Assembly (NCBI GenBank): GCA_001839685.1
Contig: MLAK01001315.1
Coordinates: 27,769-91,768, forward strand
Source of the DNA: Tritrichomonas foetus
Taxonomy: Eukaryota > Parabasalia > Tritrichomonadida > Tritrichomonadidae
Length of the DNA: 64,000 bases
Direction of reading: 5' to 3'
The notes under the pieces are model-generated. The model saw nothing but the letters and a program-made list of their open reading frames with translations. It had not been told where the DNA came from and did not search any database. A program made the position numbers and the translations under genes. Positions 1 to 9,333 of this stretch are shown piece by piece; position 1 is the first letter of the stretch; every line of letters begins with the position of its first letter.

Positions 1-52
1 AATCTTATTGATGTAAGGCAATCTTATTGATGTAAGACAATCTTATTGATTT
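1..52. repeat. 19-bp tandem repeat at window edge
   Basis: Two full copies and a partial third copy of a 19-base unit beginning aatcttattgatgtaag (copies start at 1, 20 and 39). The first two differ at one base. The array touches the window edge, so its true length is unknown. Positions 53-282 hold no gene that I can support. Confidence 0.8.
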
Positions 53-282
53 ATTACTCTCTAAGTAGAAATATCAACTATATCGTTATTTCGAAAGCAT
101 TGGAGTAGCATTAAGCAAACAAAAAACAGCCAAAATGAAAAGGCACATCGTTTTTGAAATGGATATAGATGCATCATTGTTTATATGAATATTCTTTGAA
201 AAAGAAAAATCTATAATCATTAAAAGAAAAAGGAATCATAATATTTACAAAATCATTAAATAGAGACGATAAGCCCATTAAA

Positions 283-825
283 TCAGATATCGTCATCTTC
301 ATCGACTAGGAAGATGACCGAGCTTGACAATGTTTTGCTTTTATTTTTCGAATTTGCAGCACGAAATTGCTTTTGCGCATTTCCTGGTTTGCTTGTCCCG
401 CCTGGCTGGCTTTTTGATCGAATTAAATTGTCTTGTTTATCTTTTGATGGAACAAAACTATTGTTTTGATGGTGATTGTCTTGATCGGATTCATCTGTGT
501 CACTTTCTTTCGCAAGCACGTTGTTTGATGTAAATTGCGTTTTTTTCTTTCCACTTGATTTTGTTGCCTTTTTCTGCTTTTTGCCTTTAGAAATATTTTT
601 GCTTGGATTTTCTGGTCTATTTGGAGGTTTGTCGACGTGACAACAGTTTCCTTCTTTGAATGCGATCAATCGTTCGTTAAATTGTTGATAAATCTCAATC
701 AATTCGGAAATTTGTTCTTTTGATAAATTGGATTTTTCGATATTAAAAAGAATGTCGTTTGATATTTCAATTGTTGTATTGATTAATGCTTGTGGCTCTA
801 TCGCTTCTTGGCTAGAATCTTCCAT
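283..825 (-). CDS. hypothetical low-complexity protein, 180 aa
   Basis: Not recognised. It has an ATG start at 825 and a TAA stop. Residues about 15-58 look helical and amphipathic. Residues 65-100 are Lys/Pro-rich and basic. The remainder is Ser/Asn/Gln-rich and probably disordered, ending in an acidic DEDDDI tail. No signal peptide or membrane segment is visible. It is transcribed divergently from the lectin gene at 1074, with about 250 bases between them. It is kept as a gene because the frame is open with a plausible composition in a compact genome, but the function is unknown. Confidence 0.55.
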   Translation of the reverse strand: MEDSSQEAIEPQALINTTIEISNDILFNIEKSNLSKEQISELIEIYQQFNERLIAFKEGNCCHVDKPPNRPENPSKNISKGKKQKKATKSSGKKKTQFTSNNVLAKESDTDESDQDNHHQNNSFVPSKDKQDNLIRSKSQPGGTSKPGNAQKQFRAANSKNKSKTLSSSVIFLVDEDDDI

Positions 826-1073
826 TCTTCGATTAACAGAGTTTAAATTTTTTCGAAAATTTTTTGAAGAATTTTGTGTGAATGGCAGAATATTTTTGTA
901 TGAAAAATTCGAATTATAATTGGTCTGATAAAGTCCGACACTTTTCGGTAATTTGACCTTTAATTTAACATTAAATATTCATTGTAAAACTGGTCACATT
1001 TCATTGACTTTCAACTGCCAGGTGAAACTTTTTAAACATATAAATGTCCAACTAATCCTATGTGAAATGTGAG

Positions 1074-2360
1074 ATGAAAATCCAAATGCTTTTCGTCCTA
1101 TGCCATGCAGTTTTATCTCAGTCGCACTATAGTTTACTTCCCCCATTTCTTATTACCGATAAATCCCATCTAGAAATAGGAAATTGGACGCTTCGAGATT
1201 CAGCAATTAATATGAAAGATTTTATTCGATTAACACCGAGCTATCAATATATTTCAGGCGGTGTTTGTCAAAGAGTTCCAGTTTATTCAGACGATTGGTC
1301 ATTTGAAGCAAACGTGTCAACCTCGAATAAATATGGCGGATTCGGATTTCATTTTTACTTCACAGAAACTCTATGTACTAGTGATATTTTCAATGTAAAC
1401 GGGCTAGCAATTTGGATTAATACCACAAATACTACAAATGATGAAGAAGACGTTTATTTTGTGAACTCAAAAATCAATTCAAATGAAAACAAGCCAAAAC
1501 AAATTTGTAAAATTAAAATGCAACAAAAGCCATTTCTGTTTCGAATAACAAAACGAGGAACAAGAATCACTGTTGATTCAAGCAATGACTTTGAAAACTA
1601 TACAACATGCTTTGATCAAAATATCAAAAATTTAATAACAAAAGGATATTTTTCATTTTTTGGATCTACAACAGAACAAGTGAATGACCATGATCTTCAC
1701 GGAATTAATATTAAACTGTTAAGCAAATATAAAGAACCAGAAAATGACACATCATCAACATATAATCGAAAGCTACTCGATTCATTTTATTTAATCCGTA
1801 AGAAAGAGAAAGGCGCTCGAAGATCAAAAATGCCAAAGTCTTTTCACTTTATCAACAAATCAAAAGAGAAAGAATATTTACTTGATAAAAATCCAACTGA
1901 TGACATCATTGATTCCTTCCCAATCATCTCAGAATCAATCCAAAGAGCAGAATATTCGATTTCAATTTATAAGATTAAAAAAGTTTTCGCGCCAAGAATT
2001 AGAATGCAACTGGAAAAATCAACAATGATGGTAGATCTTGCTGAATCACTAATGCCTGAAGTCCAAGACTTACTCAAGGATATTTGGGCAGAAGCAGAAT
2101 TGTCACTAACAGAAATTGCAGCCAATATTTCAATGGAAATGGAAAAAATTCAAAATGAAGCAACTGAATATGCAAAATCTTTAATTAGAAAGGAAGATGA
2201 TGCTCAATTCTTAATGAATTTAATTAAAGGCTCTACAGAAGAAGTCAACGATTTTCCCTCATTCGTATTAATCATTATTTGTGGAATTGAATTGTTTGCA
2301 TATATAGTTTTCTTTGTGTATCAGCGAAAAAAGACCATGAATTTCAAGAAACATAGCTAA
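1074..2360 (+). CDS. L-type (legume-like) lectin, ERGIC-53/VIP36-like cargo receptor
   Basis: Probable lectin-type cargo receptor cycling between ER and Golgi. The open frame extends upstream through a GTG at 1062, but the first ATG is at 1074. That ATG gives a 428-residue protein starting with a signal peptide (MKIQMLFVLCHAVLSQS). Residues about 20-215 resemble the L-type lectin fold, with a WSFEANVS strand and a GLAIWI motif equivalent to the family's DGLAIW. Residues about 320-385 are helical, possibly a stalk. A membrane segment lies at about 395-417, followed by a 12-residue cytosolic tail ending KKHS, a dilysine KKXX signal for COPI retrieval. The Asp before GLAIW in the family is Asn here, so sugar/calcium binding may differ. 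Several Asn-glycosylation sequons are present. Confidence 0.8.
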   Translation: MKIQMLFVLCHAVLSQSHYSLLPPFLITDKSHLEIGNWTLRDSAINMKDFIRLTPSYQYISGGVCQRVPVYSDDWSFEANVSTSNKYGGFGFHFYFTETLCTSDIFNVNGLAIWINTTNTTNDEEDVYFVNSKINSNENKPKQICKIKMQQKPFLFRITKRGTRITVDSSNDFENYTTCFDQNIKNLITKGYFSFFGSTTEQVNDHDLHGINIKLLSKYKEPENDTSSTYNRKLLDSFYLIRKKEKGARRSKMPKSFHFINKSKEKEYLLDKNPTDDIIDSFPIISESIQRAEYSISIYKIKKVFAPRIRMQLEKSTMMVDLAESLMPEVQDLLKDIWAEAELSLTEIAANISMEMEKIQNEATEYAKSLIRKEDDAQFLMNLIKGSTEEVNDFPSFVLIIICGIELFAYIVFFVYQRKKTMNFKKHS

Positions 2361-2795
2361 GCTATTGTATTTTATTTGATTGTTGTTTATTTTATTTTTA
2401 TTAGTAAAATGTATTGTATCGTGAATAATTTCTATTGTAAGATATTCTTTTTCATATAGATCATCTTTTTTATATTCATTAAAAAAGAACTTTTGTCATG
2501 ACTCATGCATTATATTTACCTTGTGATTTTTAGGTTGTTAATAAGAGACTTGATTTCATTAACTATTAAGAAATTTTGAGAAAAAAGTATCAAATTTTAC
2601 GTGAAAGTTGCATTAATTCTTTTGGTATATCTTTAGAGAAACAAGAAAAATATTTATTGGGAAAATTGAAGTTTTTGACCAAATAAATTGTTAAAAAGTT
2701 TGAGGTTTTTCTCTGGCCAAAATCCAAAATCTGATGATATGAAATTTCAATGGGAAAAAGCGGTTTGATTTTACTTGGCTTTAAGCGCCATTTAA
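2361..2795. other. intergenic, AT-rich
   Basis: About 435 bases between two genes on the + strand. No coding, RNA or repeat signal recognised. Confidence 0.6.
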
Positions 2796-4820
2796 ATGAA
2801 GGCCTTCAATGAAGACGACAATAAAGATGGCCGCTACTTTCCAAACGAGTCAGAAATGCCGGTTTTAATTCATTATCTTCAAGTTTACTTTTCGCATCCC
2901 GAAAGATCGATTCAAAGGTCACAAGTTGTTCAAAATGTTGCCAGTATTCTTTCTCCAACAAACAAGCATTGGAACCACCGCACGATTCGACTTTGGTTTA
3001 ACAATAATAAACGAGTTTTTTACCGCCCTTCATCGCCCCAAAATCAGACTTCAGTTTTTCAAGAACCAGAGCCGCCAATGACTTTGCCACCACAGCCAAA
3101 ATATTTTATGCCAGCCAGATCGCTTTCAGTCGTCCAAATGCCCAATGTGATGGAGCCAATTCCAGAACGTGAAATGTCAGGCCTATACGGAATGCCGCCT
3201 GTTAATAGGCCACTTTCTCAATGGACAGAACAAGTTCCTCAGCCATTACAGCCAAAGCAGGGATCATTCGCAATGCAATTAATGCAGGAAAAAGAATCGA
3301 TGATGGCAAATCAGAACAGCTTGCGTGCCCAAATTGAAGCTGAAGCACGAACAACTGAGAAAATAAATTCTATATGGGAACAAAAATGGACAGACATCGC
3401 ACCAATTCAACCGGTTCGCAGCACAATACTTGATCCATCAACTACGCCTTTGCAGACAACAAAAAATTCATTTTATGAAACAGTTCCTCAGTTGATGAAT
3501 CCCAACATGAATTCCAATATGAATCTTCAACAAAATTATCCTCTAAACATAAATATGAATCAAAATTTAAATGCAAACATAAATGTAAATATGCATACAA
3601 GTATGAATCAGAATATGCATGGAAATATGAATCAGAATATGCATACAAGTATGAATCAAAATATGCATACAAGTATGAATCAGAATATGCATGGAAATAT
3701 GAATCACCAAAATACTCAACAAATAAGCCGAAGTATGTGTTTCCCACAAAATATGAACACGTCAAATTGCCCAGTAAATCTACCTGCAACTTTATCTGCG
3801 AAACTAAATTCTGCACAATCAATGATGAATCAATATCCTGCAACATTAGGTGTTGTTTCATTTGATTTAATTGAAGCCAGTACTTTCACCAAAAGAGGAG
3901 ATCCCATCGTCGTTTCTTATGATGATTCTTTCTCTGCTCACCAGATTCATGCGAATAATTCCTACATTAATACCGGATTTATTGCACCAATTTCTTCCAC
4001 TGCTTTTGATGAAGAAGCTAAACATATTTGGATCCATTCTGGAAATGTCATCAAGTCATTCACATTTTCTCAAGGCGAAAATAATAATAATTTTGTTTCA
4101 AGTCATACAATTTTCACTGGTCCTCATCGTTCTTCGCTATCAGCAATGACTTTTTGGGGCCATAATCTTGTCCTTTCATCAAAATCTACTGTACTCACTT
4201 GGAAACGAGATTTAATGTATACTGCTGAAAACACCGATGATAAGTCGATAGAAGGTGTTTGTTTAAATTTGATTGTACCAAATATTACTTCATTAACCAC
4301 TGTTGATAACAATTTGGTAGTTGCTTCATCAGAATATCATACTGCACATATTGTTGCACAAAATGGCGCAATTGCTAATCGGGCAATGGGTCATACAGCA
4401 GGAATTACATCACTTAATGGATACGACTCAAATTGTTTTTTAACAGGATCAGCAGACGAAACTGGAAAATTCTGGGATTTGAGAGTACCAATCGCTGTAT
4501 ATAATTTTACAAGGCATCGAGGAATCGTAACAGCCATCTTTGGTGATGGAAATGATTCTTCAAGCTTAATTTTTACTGGTGGAACTGATGGAATGGTAAG
4601 AGCATGGGATATAAAGAATATGCGAGTATTGTTTTCGGTACCAATTGGTGATGCTGTTCCACAATCAGTTTTTTATCATCATCCAACCAAAAAATTAACA
4701 GTAATTTCCAGTGAGCAAACTCAAAACTGTTTTTATGACCTTGGAAAATTCGGAAGTCCAAATGACATTCAGCGGAAAACAGATTACGGTCCAAATTCTA
4801 TTATTACTTTTCAATGTTGA
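2796..4820 (+). CDS. homeodomain-like plus WD40 repeat fusion protein
   Basis: A 674-residue protein with an unusual order of parts. Residues about 12-76 resemble a homeodomain: the putative third helix reads HRTIRLWFNNNKR, matching the WFxN signature of helix 3, with the invariant Trp, Phe and Asn but Lys where Arg is usual. Residues 90-240 are Pro/Gln/Met-rich with a short helical stretch. Residues about 245-305 are Met/Asn-rich and include five tandem copies of an eight-residue unit (NMHTSMNQ type). Residues about 345-674 form WD40-like blades, with clear FWDLR and AWDIK strand ends. The likely role is a DNA- or chromatin-associated scaffold, which is inferred from the domains only. The ATG at 2796 is the first in frame. 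Confidence 0.75.
   Translation: MKAFNEDDNKDGRYFPNESEMPVLIHYLQVYFSHPERSIQRSQVVQNVASILSPTNKHWNHRTIRLWFNNNKRVFYRPSSPQNQTSVFQEPEPPMTLPPQPKYFMPARSLSVVQMPNVMEPIPEREMSGLYGMPPVNRPLSQWTEQVPQPLQPKQGSFAMQLMQEKESMMANQNSLRAQIEAEARTTEKINSIWEQKWTDIAPIQPVRSTILDPSTTPLQTTKNSFYETVPQLMNPNMNSNMNLQQNYPLNINMNQNLNANINVNMHTSMNQNMHGNMNQNMHTSMNQNMHTSMNQNMHGNMNHQNTQQISRSMCFPQNMNTSNCPVNLPATLSAKLNSAQSMMNQYPATLGVVSFDLIEASTFTKRGDPIVVSYDDSFSAHQIHANNSYINTGFIAPISSTAFDEEAKHIWIHSGNVIKSFTFSQGENNNNFVSSHTIFTGPHRSSLSAMTFWGHNLVLSSKSTVLTWKRDLMYTAENTDDKSIEGVCLNLIVPNITSLTTVDNNLVVASSEYHTAHIVAQNGAIANRAMGHTAGITSLNGYDSNCFLTGSADETGKFWDLRVPIAVYNFTRHRGIVTAIFGDGNDSSSLIFTGGTDGMVRAWDIKNMRVLFSVPIGDAVPQSVFYHHPTKKLTVISSEQTQNCFYDLGKFGSPNDIQRKTDYGPNSIITFQC
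3588..3707 (+). repeat. five in-frame 24-bp tandem repeats (NMHTSMNQ/NMHGNMNQ)
   Basis: Five perfectly phased 24-base units at 3588, 3612, 3636, 3660 and 3684, inside the homeodomain/WD40 gene (codons 265-304). Two alternating variants encode NMHTSMNQ and NMHGNMNQ. The last unit ends in His instead of Gln. Confidence 0.95.
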
Positions 4821-5126
4821 AATTAATAAAAATTATCTGTCGATAATATACTTTGATTGTGAAATTTACAAATTCTTTAATTGGTATCTATACATATCTA
4901 TGATTTAACAATATCTCTATCACATGTAATATAATCTTTCATATTTTGTAATTCAGTAGACTTTGTCCATTCACAAACTATTGTATCCAAAAAGTAGTTT
5001 TGTAAAGTACATCAAAAGGAAAATTCACATCAATTCATTGATAAAACTGTTATTTGGCCTTTCATGGTGATTATTTTCTGAACGACCATGTTCGATGAAA
5101 ATTTTGAAAGATTTTGTTAATTTTAA
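4821..5126. other. intergenic
   Basis: About 306 bases, AT-rich, with no recognised feature. It should contain the poly(A) site of the WD40 gene and the promoter of NAA40. Confidence 0.5.
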
Positions 5127-5777
5127 ATGACATCGAAAGCAGCCCTTAGAAGACAAAAAATTAAAGAGGAAACCGAAATGCTTAACGCCAAACGAAAACT
5201 CATTGCTGATGCTGAAGCAATTGAAGACCTTCTTGCAGATATTCCAATGTTTAAGAAATTTGATCGTAACGGCCTCAAAGCGACAGTCACTTCATACAAT
5301 GGATGTCCAGAAGACTTACAAGACTGGGCCTTCGAATTAACGGCTCGCCACATGAAACAATATTATGAAAATTCGTGGGGCTGGAGCGACAAAAACAAAA
5401 GAACCGAACTTTTTGAAGAACATTCTCGTTATTTAATTGCGACAAACGAAGAAAACCAACCAATCGGATTCATCCATATTCGCTTCGAACTCGAATTAAA
5501 AGATACGACATGTTACGTTTACGAATTACAAGTTGAAGACAAATACCAGAGAAAAGGACTCGGCCGATTTTTGATGCAAGCCGCAGAATTTATCGCATTG
5601 AAGCGAAAAATGGAATCTGTCATGCTAACCGTTTTCATTGACAATGCAGCATCAAGGGCATTCTATAAGGGAATGAATTACCACCTCCATCCATCCACGC
5701 CATTTCTCGCCGATCCAGAAGCTGCCACAGAATATAATTATGAGATTCTTACGAAATCTCTTGTCAAAAAAGCATAA
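5127..5777 (+). CDS. NAA40: N-alpha-acetyltransferase 40 (NatD, histone H4/H2A N-terminal acetyltransferase)
   Basis: GNAT-fold acetyltransferase predicted to acetylate the N-terminal Ser of histones H4 and H2A. The 216 residues match NAA40 throughout in order and length. There is a basic helical N-terminus, then the SWGWSDKNKR segment corresponding to the GWGW region of NAA40, then RYLIA and GFIHIRFE strands. The acetyl-CoA loop reads QRKGLGRFLMQ at about 139-149, of RxxGxG/A type. It is followed by MLTVFIDNAASRAFYKGMNY and a C-terminal NYEIL strand, both typical of NAA40. The ATG at 5127 is preceded by AT-rich leader. The enzyme is usually cytosolic/nuclear and ribosome-linked. Nothing is missing that I can see. 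Confidence 0.93.
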   Translation: MTSKAALRRQKIKEETEMLNAKRKLIADAEAIEDLLADIPMFKKFDRNGLKATVTSYNGCPEDLQDWAFELTARHMKQYYENSWGWSDKNKRTELFEEHSRYLIATNEENQPIGFIHIRFELELKDTTCYVYELQVEDKYQRKGLGRFLMQAAEFIALKRKMESVMLTVFIDNAASRAFYKGMNYHLHPSTPFLADPEAATEYNYEILTKSLVKKA

Positions 5778-6024
5778 TTTATTCTTAAACATTTTAGGTT
5801 ATAAATAAATAAAAAATATTACTTTCATTTTGCTAGAAAACTGAATAATTTATTTATTTTCCCTTATATTAACTTTTCGAAACTATAAGGTCAAATAAAG
5901 GTCAAAATGATAGTCTTTGAGGCCAAATAGTATCAGAATAATTTTTGTTTTGATATTTGGTTTAAAAACGGCTAAGTAAATTCGGAAAAAGTTTGGATAA
6001 TGTACGTTTAATGATTAGATCAAC

Positions 6025-7197
6025 ATGAATATTTTGGGATCTGTTGAAAGCGAAACTTATCAAAGACTTGTTGTTACGCTGAGACAACTCAAAAATAAAA
6101 TTAAATCTCTCGAATCAGAATGCGAAACATTAAAAAAAGAAGTTCAGACAGCCCATCAGAAACGAACACTTTTACATAACAAGCTTCAAAGTATGAAATC
6201 AGTTGTTGTTAACGATAAAACAAAAGATACTGAAAACGCAATGATTTTATTAAAGATTCGTGATCTTAAATCCGAACATGAACAAAATGTGAATAATTTG
6301 AACGAATTAAAAAATCATTTAGAGCATGCGGTCAATTCTCTTTGCACAGAAAGGAAAAAACGCCGAAATGTTGAAGCAAAAACAGCAAAAATTATCGAGA
6401 ATATTAAAAATTTGTCAGTTCTAGCCCAAAAGCTTCAAGGTGATCCGAACCAAGTAAAGAAAAACGAGGCTCTCAATAATAAATTAGAAGAAAAGAAAAA
6501 CAGATGGAAAGTCACAAAACATCAATTATCTTCTCAAATTAAAGCAATGCAGGCAAAAAGAGATGAAGCCCTTGACTCTGTTCATAATACTCAAATTCAA
6601 ATAGATTTACGTGTTGGTTTAATAGATGAATTAAATGCTAAAGTTGAAAAAAGAAATCAAACAATTTCTAAACTCAAAAATGATGTGAGTTTAACAAAAG
6701 AAGAAATTGAAAAAGTTCAAGCATCACTATTAGAAAAAAGAAAAGAAGTTGATCAGCTCTCAAATAAAGAAGAAACATTAAAAGAAGATATAATTAAAGC
6801 TAAAAACGCACTTTCTACAATCAAAGCGAAATATGAAAAAGAGCGCGAAAAACTAAAAGCTGCACGAATTGGATATCAACAACTACAAGAAGGAATAGAA
6901 AAGAAAATTGAAATGATGAGAGAAGAGTCAAGAAGAGAAATAGCTGAAAAACTTGAACCACTTGAAGAGCAAGTGCATGAAAAAGATTTGATAATCAAGC
7001 AATATAAAGAAAAGCTTGAAGATGCACTTTCCAATAAAGAGTCTGCGGTATCTAAATTGAAAGCTCTTGAAGCTGAACGAGAAAAAGAAAGGAAAGCATT
7101 TATTCAAACCAAAGCCCAATTTGAAGCAAAGTGTCAAGCCATGCAGAAAGCTATTGGATCTATCACAGCAACATCAATTCCAGCTTCTGGATTTTAA
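6025..7197 (+). CDS. coiled-coil protein, 390 aa
   Basis: Almost the whole protein (residues about 10-375) is a continuous charged coiled coil rich in Lys, Glu, Leu and Gln. No motor, membrane or catalytic motif is visible. It starts MNILGSVESETYQRL and ends in a short non-helical tail (ITATSIPASGF). It is probably a cytoskeletal or basal-body structural component, a common class in trichomonads, but it could equally be a tether. Family not recognised. ATG at 6025, TAA stop at 7195. Confidence 0.75.
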   Translation: MNILGSVESETYQRLVVTLRQLKNKIKSLESECETLKKEVQTAHQKRTLLHNKLQSMKSVVVNDKTKDTENAMILLKIRDLKSEHEQNVNNLNELKNHLEHAVNSLCTERKKRRNVEAKTAKIIENIKNLSVLAQKLQGDPNQVKKNEALNNKLEEKKNRWKVTKHQLSSQIKAMQAKRDEALDSVHNTQIQIDLRVGLIDELNAKVEKRNQTISKLKNDVSLTKEEIEKVQASLLEKRKEVDQLSNKEETLKEDIIKAKNALSTIKAKYEKEREKLKAARIGYQQLQEGIEKKIEMMREESRREIAEKLEPLEEQVHEKDLIIKQYKEKLEDALSNKESAVSKLKALEAEREKERKAFIQTKAQFEAKCQAMQKAIGSITATSIPASGF

Positions 7198-7718
7198 TCT
7201 TATTAATTTTGTTATTATATATAAACGATTGTATGTTAAAAATTCACACTTCGAATGCTATTAAAAATTTTTAAAACAACAATATAATAGATTGTTATGA
7301 TAACTCACAAAATATGTGAATATACTTATTTCCAAATGATACATATTTATTTATATTTTTTTGTTGGAACAACAACAAAAAATAGATATGGCTCTGTATT
7401 ATGACCAAACTTGATAAAGATTACTCCCATGATTGGTCAATTACAAATGTGAATCGGATTTTATGGCGTAATTTTGGGTCATAATACAGATGTATAAAAT
7501 TACATTTTTATGATGTGAATTTAATCATGTTAGGGATATATCATACTGAGATAATTTTGGTTGATTATGGTTGGAAAAAACGGTGTTTTGCTATTCAAAA
7601 AAAGAATGGAATCGACTATTTATGGCTTTAAATTTAATTATTCAAAAAGTTCGAAAAGAATTTGTTTTCTTTCAATCTTTGACCATTATCTAAATCTCCA
7701 TCAACTTTATCGAAAATC
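7198..7718. other. intergenic, contains a 98-bp inverted-repeat element
   Basis: About 520 bases between two + strand genes. The only structure I see is the inverted repeat listed separately. The rest is AT-rich without a supported gene. Confidence 0.6.
7393..7490. repeat. 14-bp perfect terminal inverted repeats around a 70-bp core
   Basis: Left arm tctgtattatgacc at 7393-7406 and right arm ggtcataatacaga at 7477-7490 are exact reverse complements separated by 70 bases. This could be a small MITE-like element, a transcribed hairpin, or chance. No flanking target-site duplication is obvious. Confidence 0.6.
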
Positions 7719-8963
7719 ATGAAATGCATGTTCTGCGACATGCCAATTACATACCGAGTTCTCTCTCCATGTAACCACTCAGATTTATGCCTTCAATGCT
7801 ATGTTCGAAATGTTGTCTGCTATGACAATCATCAATGTGGTTTTTGCACGAAGGAATTTTCAAGCGATCCGATTGTAACAACCGACCTCACTCTATCGTA
7901 TGCGACAGCCAAACCCCGCGCACAAAAACATTCGACTCAATACCATTTTTATTATTTCGAAGATCAAATTCTCCAAGAAACTAATTCATATCTTTCGTTT
8001 AAATGTTCAAAATGTGGTTCCTCCTTCCGCTACCAGAATGAATTCACTAATCACGTGAAGATCCACAAATGTAATTCCTGCATGATTTGTATTAATTCAC
8101 AACGGTTTTTACCATGTGAAGCAATCACCTATACATCTAATGATTTTACTGAGCATAAGAAACATCATCCAAAATGCCCCTGTTGTAACTTTTCATCTTT
8201 TGATAAACATGAGTTAGAAACTCATATGAATGAAAAGCACGTTCGTTGTGATATTTGCTTATCTATGTTTAATAAAGTTGTTTGGTGTAAAAGTGAGCAA
8301 AATTTATTATACCACTATGGTAGTGAACATTTTGTATGTCACTATCCGACATGTATGGACTCACTTATTGCATTTGCCACCGAAGCTGAGCTTCTTCGTC
8401 ATTTAAACTCTGAGCATCATGAAAATGTGAATATGACAGGTACTTCTTTAGTCCAGCAAAGACCAGTTGAAAACCTGGATGAAGAAAAACGAGAAAGAAT
8501 CAAAGAATTAAACCAGAAATTCTTGCAAAAGCTTTCGCAAGTTTTCGCACATGATGAATCTAAAATTATTGCTTTGAAAAACGAAGCCAGACTTTTGATT
8601 CAGAATCGAAAATCAGTTCAAGATTTTTATCGACGTTTCTGTGAGATTTGCGGCGAGCATAAGAATAAAGTATTTACTGATATGGTTGCAATCATGCCTG
8701 ACCCACAAAAACGAGCTGAGCTTCTTCGTCTTTCTGAAAATGTCGAATTGGCTAAAAAGCCTGTCTTTAAGACTCAGTCTCCTCCAGTTTCTCGATCAAA
8801 TTCAAGAAATATGCCAAAAAGCACGTCAATGCCAAGCGTATCAAACTCAATGGAAGAAGCAAATCCACCACCTCCTTATCAGAACCAACAAAGACCGCCA
8901 CCACCACAGCAATCCAGGCAACAAAAGAAAAAGAAGAAGTTTACAGTTATCACCTCATGTTAG
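7719..8963 (+). CDS. RING and C2H2 zinc-finger E3 ubiquitin ligase, ZNF598/Hel2 family
   Basis: Predicted sensor of collided ribosomes that ubiquitinates 40S proteins to start ribosome-associated quality control. The N-terminal RING (residues about 3-45) reads CMFC...CNHSDLCLQC...CGFC, followed by the PIVTTD strand that matches the family. Residues about 88-240 carry the characteristic string of C2H2-type fingers, with repeated CxxC...H...H pairs (for example KCPCC...HELETHMNEKH, CDIC, and FVCHYPTCMDS...LLRHLNSEHH). Residues 255-340 are helical. The tail is Pro-rich (NPPPPYQNQQRPPPP) and then Lys-rich. Order and spacing match Hel2/ZNF598, though the protein is shorter (414 aa). ATG at 7719. 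Confidence 0.85.
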   Translation: MKCMFCDMPITYRVLSPCNHSDLCLQCYVRNVVCYDNHQCGFCTKEFSSDPIVTTDLTLSYATAKPRAQKHSTQYHFYYFEDQILQETNSYLSFKCSKCGSSFRYQNEFTNHVKIHKCNSCMICINSQRFLPCEAITYTSNDFTEHKKHHPKCPCCNFSSFDKHELETHMNEKHVRCDICLSMFNKVVWCKSEQNLLYHYGSEHFVCHYPTCMDSLIAFATEAELLRHLNSEHHENVNMTGTSLVQQRPVENLDEEKRERIKELNQKFLQKLSQVFAHDESKIIALKNEARLLIQNRKSVQDFYRRFCEICGEHKNKVFTDMVAIMPDPQKRAELLRLSENVELAKKPVFKTQSPPVSRSNSRNMPKSTSMPSVSNSMEEANPPPPYQNQQRPPPPQQSRQQKKKKKFTVITSC

Positions 8964-9333
8964 AAAAAAAGAGAATTAGATATAATTTAATAGTAGATGT
9001 TCAACAAAAATATATATATGGTATAAAAAAATAATATTGGATATCGTTATATCTATATATTTATTTTTATTAAGTCATTTCAAGGAATCTCTCTCGAATG
9101 GAAGATTTCGAATTCACTTTTTAGAATCCCGTATGTTTTTTTTATTCGTGCATGAAATGATTCTTTGGAATTCATTCTTTTTATACCTACATTTTTTATT
9201 CAAACTCAAATATTATATAATGATATAGAATATACTCTATATATCGATGAAAACTTGTCAATTAGGAGTTAAATAGATGTATTTCAATAAAAAAAATAGT
9301 TTACAAATAAATCAAAAAAATACAAATCCGCTT
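8964..9333. other. intergenic between convergent genes
   Basis: Very AT-rich spacer between convergent transcription units. It should hold both poly(A) sites. No gene supported. Confidence 0.6.

Noticed and set aside
3442..3861. 139-codon minus frame across the 24-bp repeats
   Set aside because: Shadow of the Met/Asn-rich repeat of the homeodomain/WD40 gene; no independent features.
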